From assembly GCA_018396615.1 (NCBI GenBank), contig JAGTQT010000084.1, positions 1 to 5,901 on the forward strand: a stretch of 5,901 bases of DNA. The letters run 5' to 3'. This document shows, piece after piece, positions 1-5,901 of this stretch (positions within the stretch are counted from its first letter, which is position 1; each line of letters starts with the position of its first letter). The DNA comes from Candidatus Bathyarchaeota archaeon (GTDB taxonomy: Archaea > Thermoproteota > Bathyarchaeia > Bathyarchaeales > Bathycorpusculaceae). Below the pieces are notes generated by a model. The model saw only the letters and a program-made list of their open reading frames with translations. It ran no database searches and was not told the DNA's origin. The position numbers and the translations under genes were made by a program.

Positions 1-66
1 TGGCGGTCAGGCTAATGAATTAAGGTCAGTCCGTCTACTTGGACCGAACTCGTCAGGCTGAGCAGC

Positions 67-114
67 AAGAAAAACGCTCGGACACAGTGCGTTTCCTAAG
101 GAAATGAGGTGTCC
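67..114 (-). terminator. Hairpin plus T-tract at the end of the operon
   Basis: GGACAC at 80-85 pairs with GTGTCC at 109-114. Inside it TTTCC (92-96) pairs with GGAAA (100-104), extended by 90-106 and a G-T wobble at 91-105. Read on the minus strand, the hairpin starts in the first base of the TAG stop region and is followed, five bases later, by TTTTTCTT (74-67). Archaeal termination depends mainly on such T-runs. The stem is interrupted in the middle, and the run is short and not directly attached to the hairpin. Confidence 0.55.
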
Positions 115-923
115 TACTTCCATATTTTGGTTTCTATGACTAGCATTGGAAAGCCTATTCCTGCGACATAGCCGGCATAATGGCCTATTGCATTTGCTAC
201 GCTTCCATTTTGAACGGTAACTTGGATTAGTGAATGAAGGGAAAACAAAACTACGAGCGCAAGTATGAATGTAAGATAGTCCGAAATCAATAAGCGATGT
301 TGAGCGTTGAGTTCTTTATGCTTATTTATCAGAAGGATAATTATGCTCTTGAGCAGATTGCGATTATATAATAGTAGGCCGATTGTTAAAACGAATAAAA
401 CTGCTGCAAACGCGGAGTTGTTTGTTAGCCCGTAGCTAGCAACTCCGAGAAAGACGTTGATAAAGAGAAGGAGAGATATGAAACTTATGTCTGCATTAAG
501 TTTCCACGTGTCTTTTATGTGGCGATATGTAACATACATGAAGTAACCGAATGATCCAGCTACTATCCCGGAAAAGCCCTGTGAATTTAGAGCCGGAACA
601 TAAATTACCGTAATGACTGAAACAATGAAAGGCAGAATCAGGAGGAGAAAGGCTATTGTTTTGTAGAAACTTGATTTGTTTGTTTCAAATTTGAAGATGA
701 GATAGATGACAATAAGGTATACGCTTACGTTAGCCGCAAGATGCCAAAAATCAGTATGGGTATAGTTAGATAGAAACATACTCAGAACAGAAACATTGTT
801 TTTGTTGAGGACGAAATACGCGTCTTTTATGTTGCTGGGTACGAGGTAAATTAAAAAAATGACTAATGGCACTCCCAGAAATAGAATGATCTTTTCGTTT
901 TTACTCCATTGTCCTAAGCCCAT
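114..923 (-). CDS. Rhomboid-family intramembrane serine protease
   Basis: This is a predicted polytopic membrane protease of 269 aa that would cleave transmembrane or membrane-proximal substrates. Numbered from the ATG at 923, it shows the rhomboid signature: H61 and N65 in WHLAANVS, the serine nucleophile S118 in GFSG (116-119), and the catalytic H248 in GHYAGYVAG. Hydrophobic segments lie near 14-29, 63-78, 89-110, 116-133, 147-166, 170-187, 215-234 and 246-263. Ser and His are 130 residues apart, against 53 in E. coli GlpG (S201, H254), so about two extra membrane segments seem to lie between them. An odd number of intervening segments keeps both residues on the same membrane side. GTG 932, 2 bases after the helicase stop, is a possible earlier start, but GTGA five bases before ATG 923 favours the ATG. 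It is the last gene of the operon. Substrate is unknown, and a role with Argonaute is inferred only from position. The family call rests on short motifs and the membrane pattern. Confidence 0.82.
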   Translation of the reverse strand: MGLGQWSKNEKIILFLGVPLVIFLIYLVPSNIKDAYFVLNKNNVSVLSMFLSNYTHTDFWHLAANVSVYLIVIYLIFKFETNKSSFYKTIAFLLLILPFIVSVITVIYVPALNSQGFSGIVAGSFGYFMYVTYRHIKDTWKLNADISFISLLLFINVFLGVASYGLTNNSAFAAVLFVLTIGLLLYNRNLLKSIIILLINKHKELNAQHRLLISDYLTFILALVVLFSLHSLIQVTVQNGSVANAIGHYAGYVAGIGFPMLVIETKIWK

Positions 924-928
924 AATTC

Positions 929-932
929 TCAC
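929..932 (-). promoter_or_regulatory. Short Shine-Dalgarno of the rhomboid gene
   Basis: Minus-strand GTGA matches the core of the archaeal GGTGA signal and is five bases before ATG 923, the same spacing as for the helicase gene. The GTG within it is itself an in-frame possible start, but no good SD stands at the right distance upstream of that GTG. Confidence 0.45.
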
Positions 933-934
933 GT

Positions 935-3586
935 TTAAGCCGTTTTTTCCTTTCGGTATTCTTCCAAGATTGCCTTGCAGACTAAGTGCTCACAGTCCTT
1001 CTCTATGAGAGCCTGAATAAATAATTCTGGGTTTTTCTTCCATTCAAGTATTTTGTTTACTTTTTTGGTGAAAGTTTCAAAAGCGGTTCTAGCGGGTTGG
1101 CTAGTGTCGAGTTTGCAGTCTATTTTTCCCAGGTTAACTATGGTTCTTAGGCCGATGTATGCCACTGCAATTTTGATTTTGTCCAGCGGTACTTTGTTTG
1201 AGATTGAGAACGCTCGACGATATGCTTCGAGCTGCTGCCGGTGCTCTGCACCCTTGCTATCATCTTTGTTCGTTTTCCAGTCTAGGATCAAGTAGGAATC
1301 ACCGTTTTTGAATACTGCGTCCATGAAACCAACGAACATTAGGCCCTCTCCACTGCCCACTAATTGTTCTAGGGGTATATTGATCTTTTGCTCTGAGGCT
1401 GCGTTTTCTGGGTATTGTTTCCTAACGTCCGAGAGAATACTTGCGATGTTGTCTGCGTATGGCTTGGTTTTCTCTGTGATATCGTATTTTTCTCCTTTGA
1501 CCATTGCCTCGGCTATTGCGTGGATGTCAGAACCGAGATTTAACGTGGGAGTGAATTCTCGCAGATCTAAGATATTATATGCTAGATAGTTACATGGATC
1601 ATTTTCCAACGAAGAAAAAGAAACGTGGTCTAAGCCTTCAAAGTGCTTCTTGATAAAGGGAATAACCCAGCCCTTGCGCTCCGCCAAAAGTTTCTGCGAT
1701 TGCTCTATGCCGCCGTTAACAAACAAGGCATAAGCTCGTTTTAGGCGTTCGGTTGTTTCAAAGCTCTGAAGTCCCTCTATTTCTAACGTGCCTTTTTCGC
1801 AGAAGTCATTCATGTAATCATCTATCCTATCTGGTATTATATGAAGATTTTCTTCTGCTCGAGTCAGGGCAACAAAACCAATTCTTAGGGCTTCCTCGCT
1901 TAGTTCTTCTTCAGCATCTAACCCATTTGTTCTCAGAATGGCTTTGACAACCTCATCTTGGAAGTTATCTCTATCTCTCATTGTTTGAGGCACGTAAACA
2001 ACTACTGGGAACTGCCTGCCTTTTGCCTTGTGAACTGTGGTTAATACGACTTGTTTCTCAATATCTGACTCGTCGGCCAAAATATCCGAGGCTTTGAGGT
2101 AGTTGATGACTTCTTTGAAGCTTATTTTATCGAGAACTGAGATGGTTTCGTTAAATGATTTGTGCATTGCTATGGCTGCGAGTAAATATTCTTTGCCGTA
2201 GGTTAGCGCAACTGGCAGTATTCTTCTTGTGAAAAGCTTGTTGACGTCTTCAATGGTTTTGACGGATTCGCGCATTTGTTTGAACTCAGGGCATTTCTCA
2301 TAAATTCTGTCCAGAGTTAGCTCATCTTCAAGCTCGGTTAATTCAAATGCGTCCTGAAGCGAAATAGGAAAGAAGGGCGTAAACATTGCGTTTCTAACGT
2401 CGTTTGGTTCATTGCTTAAAACGCCTCTCAAGAAAGATATTGTGTGGATTCTGGCATCATTTGAAGCTGAGAAGTAGGTTGAAGAGTGCTCTATTCCGCG
2501 TTTTTGAAGTTCTTGGGAAAGCCGTAATATTTGCAAATTAGTTCTGGCTATTATCGCTATTTTCTGGTGATCCTTTCGGAGCTTATTCACCAACTCACAG
2601 ACCGCGGTAAAGTTATTTTCGTTTGGAACGTCATAAACTACTGGTTTCGCTCCTTGACTTTTGTGCGGGTTGCGTAGCTCTTTAAGCTCCTCCTTATGTT
2701 GCTCATCTTTTGTTTTTGAAACGAGATATTCTCTGGCGTAGTCAAGAATAGCGTTTGTGCTCCTGAAATTCTCGGTCAAAACAAACGTTTTGGCTTTCAT
2801 GAATTTCTTGAAGTTAATAATCGAGCCGCCTTGAAAACCGAAAATCGCCTGTTTCTTATCTCCAACAGCAAAGAAAGTCTCTCCAGAGTCTAGAACAATG
2901 TCGGCTTCCATCGTATTAACATCTTGCAGCTCGTCAACGAGCACGTACTTGAATTTTCGCTTGTTCTTGAGCTTCATAAATTCCAAAAGCATATCTGCGT
3001 AGTCAATACCCTTGCCTTTCTTGACGTCTTCATAATGGCGGTAAACATCAACAAAACACTCGGCGAACTTATCCATTTCTTCTTTTGAAAGTTTTTTGAA
3101 TTCGGAAAGCTCTGCCTTAACTTTTTTTACATCAATATCATCTGGGAGAACGCCAAAGCTCTTTAGGTAGCGGATAAGGTTCTCCATCTTAGGAACTATC
3201 GTGCCTATCAAATAACCATCGTCATAACGCAGGGTTTCATTCTCCTTGAAGTACTTGTAAATTGAATAACGCAAAAGGTTGCCCGGAATAGTTTCCTCTC
3301 GCCCAATTTCTTCAAGAGCATACGCATGGAAAGTAAAAACGTTGAGATTTGCATAATCAATCTCCTTGCCCTCCTCCTTTAGGATCTTGATGATGCGCTC
3401 CTCCATCTCTTTTTTGGCTTTCTTGGTAAAAGTAAGGCAAAGAATATCCTGAGGTTTAACTCCCTCCTTTACAAGTTGGGCGTACTTGCAAGCCAAAAGA
3501 AGCGTTTTTCCAGTTCCTGGGTTAGCAATGACTAGCGTGTCTCCTTGATTCTCCAAAATTTTCTTTTTTTCTTCGCTCAAATCCAT
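935..3586 (-). CDS. UvrD/Rep-like SF1A helicase fused to a RecB/Cas4-like PD-(D/E)XK nuclease
   Basis: This is a predicted ATP-dependent DNA helicase-nuclease of 883 aa. Helicase motifs occur in order: Walker A ANPGTGKT (21-28), Ia LTFTKKAKKEM (51-61), TFHA (85-88), motif II VDELQD (217-222), III VGDKKQAIFGFQGG (241-254), IV TENFRST (271-277), V TTVHKAKGRQF (516-526) and VI FVALTRAEE (571-579, arginine R576). The C-terminal nuclease has H689, GFMD (D756), LDWKT (D769, K771) and QLEAY (Q785, Y789), so its active site looks intact. C665, C865 and C870 resemble a partial Fe-S cysteine set. The Gln of the Q motif appears to be Lys7, and motif V has Gln where Glu is usual. The layout resembles RecB, AddA and AdnA/B, but the protein is shorter than RecB or AddA. 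The frame is open upstream to 3703, but the start is set at ATG 3586, which has AGGTG five bases before it and sits 8 bases after the ago stop. It may process DNA ends, supply guides or destroy targets; the last two roles are inferred from context. Confidence 0.93.
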   Translation of the reverse strand: MDLSEEKKKILENQGDTLVIANPGTGKTLLLACKYAQLVKEGVKPQDILCLTFTKKAKKEMEERIIKILKEEGKEIDYANLNVFTFHAYALEEIGREETIPGNLLRYSIYKYFKENETLRYDDGYLIGTIVPKMENLIRYLKSFGVLPDDIDVKKVKAELSEFKKLSKEEMDKFAECFVDVYRHYEDVKKGKGIDYADMLLEFMKLKNKRKFKYVLVDELQDVNTMEADIVLDSGETFFAVGDKKQAIFGFQGGSIINFKKFMKAKTFVLTENFRSTNAILDYAREYLVSKTKDEQHKEELKELRNPHKSQGAKPVVYDVPNENNFTAVCELVNKLRKDHQKIAIIARTNLQILRLSQELQKRGIEHSSTYFSASNDARIHTISFLRGVLSNEPNDVRNAMFTPFFPISLQDAFELTELEDELTLDRIYEKCPEFKQMRESVKTIEDVNKLFTRRILPVALTYGKEYLLAAIAMHKSFNETISVLDKISFKEVINYLKASDILADESDIEKQVVLTTVHKAKGRQFPVVVYVPQTMRDRDNFQDEVVKAILRTNGLDAEEELSEEALRIGFVALTRAEENLHIIPDRIDDYMNDFCEKGTLEIEGLQSFETTERLKRAYALFVNGGIEQSQKLLAERKGWVIPFIKKHFEGLDHVSFSSLENDPCNYLAYNILDLREFTPTLNLGSDIHAIAEAMVKGEKYDITEKTKPYADNIASILSDVRKQYPENAASEQKINIPLEQLVGSGEGLMFVGFMDAVFKNGDSYLILDWKTNKDDSKGAEHRQQLEAYRRAFSISNKVPLDKIKIAVAYIGLRTIVNLGKIDCKLDTSQPARTAFETFTKKVNKILEWKKNPELFIQALIEKDCEHLVCKAILEEYRKEKTA

Positions 3587-3591
3587 AGTAG

Positions 3592-3596
3592 CACCT
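3592..3596 (-). promoter_or_regulatory. Shine-Dalgarno of the helicase-nuclease gene, overlapping the ago stop
   Basis: Minus-strand AGGTG is followed by five bases (CTACT) and then ATG 3586. Its first two bases are the last two of the ago TAG stop (3597-3595), suggesting translational coupling. It decides the start at 3586 over the 39-codon upstream extension that would lie inside ago. Confidence 0.75.
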
Positions 3597-5865
3597 ATCT
3601 TGGGATGTATGGCACTTCTATATCCTCCTTGCTCAATTTCGCTAGATTTTGAACTATGTGCAGGGGGAGAATTGTTTTTGGTTGCCGATAGAGCGAACTC
3701 CAATCCAAGTACCGAAGCTCGTTAAACATGTGCGTGATTTTCTCGATTTTCATATCGTCTGTTATCTGGTAATCTAGGTTTAGCCTAAGCGTCACTGGGG
3801 TGCCGATATAAGAACCACACGTTACTATCAATGCGGTTTTATCGGATCGGATTAGTGCTGTTTTGTCAATTGTATAATTGTTTTCCTTAGCTCCGTAAAG
3901 ACGATATGGGCCGTGCTTTACTACTGAAACTATGCGAATGTTGCCATTTTCACCCATAATTCCTTTATCCACGAGCCTCTTTTTCGCTTCGTTGGCGCCG
4001 TCTACGTAATCCTTGAGCTGAGGGCCAAGTATCGGGCCATCTTTGAATAGTATAATCTCGTCTACTTTTTTTCGCTCTTGCTCTGGTTCGTTTAGATACG
4101 CGTCAAGGGCTGCTTCAAAAAACCACTGGCTCAAGACTTTGTAATGAATTCTCTCGCCTTTGTGGGTTATGGTTTTCCTGTGAATAACTCTGCCGTAAGT
4201 GTCGCATATCGCCGCGTAAGCCGCTGATTCTGTTCTTTTTTCAGGATTTCTGGAAACATCGAAACCCATGAAGTAGATTGTTTTGTCTGGAGAAACTCCA
4301 GCAACTGGGTTTGCTAGATGCCATATCGCTTCCCCAGCCTTGAGGCATTTATCATACATCTGAACAGCCAGCACTTGTAATATCGGTGCATACTTTTGGT
4401 TATCAGTATAACCATCCCACGCACCCATCTTTTCCATAAGCTGATACGAAACCATCTGGCTGGAAACTTGCAGTTCACCCAACCCTTTTTTTGCGGCTTC
4501 ATACGCTTCAGTTGTCCTTACTTTCGGAAGCACGACTAAGACTATGTTGTCTTTAGCGATATTCTTGAGTTCCTTACAGCCAATAGTATACTCGTCTGGG
4601 TCTGTTTTTTCAATAATTTTAGTTCCGGCCACGTTGAAAGATGGTAGCTGGAGCTTCTTAGCATAACGGTTCAGGTAATTGAAAAATTTAGCAATATGGG
4701 TTTCTGCACTTTTTGGAAAAATGCAAATCACTCCAACTTGTTCTTTTTTAGTTATGGGCCCGTATTGTTGAAGATGCGAGTGAATGCGTGGATCTTTATC
4801 CGACTCGTCTGATTTTCCATTAGAGCCGAACAATAAAATCGGGGGCGATAGTTTGCTTACTTTTGCGTAGTTTTTCTGTGACCAGTCAAATAATGAAAAA
4901 TCAAATTCTATATTGGTCTGCCCTAGCATCAAAGGCGAACCAACGACCTTCTTGGCCGTATCAACCGTGTCTTTTATCCTTTCATAGGGACGCATGACTT
5001 TCTTTATTTTGCGTGCATAGTGAAGTTCCGGGTCCAATAGGTCAATCGAGAGTTCCAAAAGCTTGTACGGGTAATCCAACCTCCGATTTGCCCAGCTTGC
5101 TTGAACTGTTATTATCGGTGCGTCAGTGGGTTGTAGTTGGATGCCCATTCTCCTAAGGAGTCTTGCGTTCGCGTCGTTTTTAACCCAATAATCGTAAAGT
5201 GATTTGCCCTCTATTGTCTGTTCCCCAATTGACTTAAATGAAACGTCCGCAATTTCGGCGGTGAATGACTTGCCTTTAATAGAGGGGCAGACTGCGGTTT
5301 TTCCAATAAGGTACTTTCGTATTTCTTCATTGCTTTTCTTTGTTTGTTCGATGTAGCGTGATATTGGCTGCTTCCAAACGGTATCGGGGTCGAGCCATAA
5401 CCCTACTCTGCCATCAGGGAATACCTCTATGGCGTACTTGAAGCCATTGTAATATTCCAGTAAATCGACTGCTAATGGTTTTGATTCATAATAGTGGCCA
5501 GCGGTCTTTCGTTTATAGTGGAGGTCATACTGAAGCCTTCGCCTAACTAAAGACGAGATTAAATCGCAAATTATGGCCTCATTCTTGTCTGGTGTTAAGG
5601 TCATGGTGCTCTTTCCAAGCTCGTAAACCACACCTTCGCTTTCTTCAGTTTCATTGAGGCTGACTGAGTCAAGGACATAAACGCACTCGCCGTACTTGTA
5701 AGTTGCAGCCGCCAGGCCTTGGTTTATGAACTTGTTCCGAAGTTTATTCGCGGCCACATTGTAATTCTTATCCGGATCGCTCATCTCTTTTGCTCGGTAC
5801 TCCCGAACGGTTACACTTGCTACGGGGCAATTTTTCGTTACGAACAGATTGGAAAACATAAACAT
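3595..5865 (-). CDS. ago: Long prokaryotic Argonaute (N-PAZ-MID-PIWI), archaeal type
   Basis: This is a nucleic-acid-guided nuclease of 756 aa from the ATG at 5865, a normal length for a long pAgo. An N domain spans roughly 1-160. A PAZ-like region follows, with SLYDYW at 222-227. The MID domain (about 375-525) has a YK-type 5'-phosphate pocket: Y455, K459, Q470 and K509, the last in LKAGEAIW. The PIWI domain runs from about 525 to the end. Its catalytic motifs are GFDVSR (D536), the glutamate finger in KGERI (E571) and FKDGP (D609). The fourth position, in PLHIVQNLA, aligns with Gln739 instead of the usual Asp/His/Asn/Lys. The family uses small DNA or RNA guides to cut invading DNA or RNA; guide and target type cannot be read here. 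The frame opens at GTG 5883, but a TATA-like box centred 27 bases before ATG 5865 favours a leaderless start there; GTG 5868 and ATG 5859 are alternatives. It is the first gene of a three-gene operon. Assignment is firm; catalytic activity is uncertain. Confidence 0.95.
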   Translation of the reverse strand: MFMFSNLFVTKNCPVASVTVREYRAKEMSDPDKNYNVAANKLRNKFINQGLAAATYKYGECVYVLDSVSLNETEESEGVVYELGKSTMTLTPDKNEAIICDLISSLVRRRLQYDLHYKRKTAGHYYESKPLAVDLLEYYNGFKYAIEVFPDGRVGLWLDPDTVWKQPISRYIEQTKKSNEEIRKYLIGKTAVCPSIKGKSFTAEIADVSFKSIGEQTIEGKSLYDYWVKNDANARLLRRMGIQLQPTDAPIITVQASWANRRLDYPYKLLELSIDLLDPELHYARKIKKVMRPYERIKDTVDTAKKVVGSPLMLGQTNIEFDFSLFDWSQKNYAKVSKLSPPILLFGSNGKSDESDKDPRIHSHLQQYGPITKKEQVGVICIFPKSAETHIAKFFNYLNRYAKKLQLPSFNVAGTKIIEKTDPDEYTIGCKELKNIAKDNIVLVVLPKVRTTEAYEAAKKGLGELQVSSQMVSYQLMEKMGAWDGYTDNQKYAPILQVLAVQMYDKCLKAGEAIWHLANPVAGVSPDKTIYFMGFDVSRNPEKRTESAAYAAICDTYGRVIHRKTITHKGERIHYKVLSQWFFEAALDAYLNEPEQERKKVDEIILFKDGPILGPQLKDYVDGANEAKKRLVDKGIMGENGNIRIVSVVKHGPYRLYGAKENNYTIDKTALIRSDKTALIVTCGSYIGTPVTLRLNLDYQITDDMKIEKITHMFNELRYLDWSSLYRQPKTILPLHIVQNLAKLSKEDIEVPYIPR

Positions 5866-5887
5866 CACGCTAGACTGTCGCACGATA

Positions 5888-5896
5888 TGTATTTAA
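5888..5896 (-). promoter_or_regulatory. TATA-like archaeal promoter for the ago operon
   Basis: On the minus strand the sequence TTAAATACA lies here, with purine-rich AAGAA just upstream as a possible BRE. Its centre is 27 bases before ATG 5865, which is the usual TATA-to-start distance for archaeal leaderless mRNAs. It is only a few bases before GTG 5883, too close if GTG were the start. The window ends at 5901, so further upstream elements cannot be seen. Confidence 0.5.
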
Positions 5897-5901
5897 TTCT
5901 T

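Noticed and set aside
6..59. Direct 8-base repeat GTCAGGCT at 6-13 and 52-59
   Set aside because: It is short and has no third full copy or associated mobile-element feature; chance is a sufficient explanation.
2..61. An open plus-strand frame entering from the left edge and ending at TGA 59-61
   Set aside because: It could be the end of a convergent gene, but about 19 codons with no recognisable motif are not enough to call a coding region.
49..66. Plus-strand GTCAGG...AGCAGC resembling the SRP RNA helix 8 core
   Set aside because: The apical stem and GGAA-type tetraloop are missing: only CTG separates the two halves. The following bases form a local hairpin instead of an open helix 5 strand. 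Sequence to the left of the window would be needed to revisit this.
1..66. Possible tRNA or attachment site on the minus strand, suggested by a CCA at the left edge and GTTC at 46-49
   Set aside because: No T-arm stem and loop forms at the correct distance from the CCA, and no acceptor or anticodon stem can be built.
1053..1947. Plus-strand open frames of 64-93 codons, and a minus-strand one at 4314-4502
   Set aside because: All lie wholly inside the helicase-nuclease or ago coding regions, where the recognised domain motifs define the true frame, and none has recognisable content.
3587..3703. A 39-residue N-terminal extension of the helicase reading frame overlapping the end of ago
   Set aside because: It is low-complexity, polar sequence produced by reading the ago 3' end in another frame. 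ATG 3586 has a well-placed AGGTG, and the helicase family begins just after it with the LSEEKKKIL stretch.

Overview
The window holds one compact, apparently complete transcription unit. All genes are on the minus strand, so transcription runs from right to left. In order they are a long Argonaute (about 5865 to 3595), a UvrD/Rep-type helicase fused to a RecB/Cas4-like PD-(D/E)XK nuclease (3586 to 935), and a rhomboid-family intramembrane serine protease (923 to 114). The genes are separated by only 8 and 11 bases. A TATA-like box lies just upstream of the first gene, and a hairpin followed by a T-tract lies at the stop codon of the last.

The signals suggest an archaeon. The Argonaute has the N-PAZ-MID-PIWI layout of long archaeal Argonautes, with motifs that match my memory of Pyrococcus furiosus Ago. 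The first gene looks leaderless: a TATA-like box is centred 27 bases before an ATG. The two internal genes have archaeal-style GGTG/GTGA Shine-Dalgarno sequences 5 bases before their ATGs. The base composition is moderate, with no sign of a halophile or an extreme composition. The lineage cannot be decided from the window.

The likely working unit is Argonaute plus helicase-nuclease. UvrD/RecB-type machines unwind and cut DNA ends and could supply single-stranded fragments as Argonaute guides or help degrade its targets. This is inferred from gene order and family knowledge. The rhomboid protease is the unexpected partner. It keeps its Ser and His catalytic residues but has a much enlarged region between them, and I know of no described Argonaute system with a rhomboid. 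The second notable point is that the fourth PIWI catalytic position appears to be Gln, giving a D-E-D-Q set.

Bases 1-66 lie beyond the terminator and hold nothing I can identify with confidence. They may include the end of a convergent plus-strand gene.
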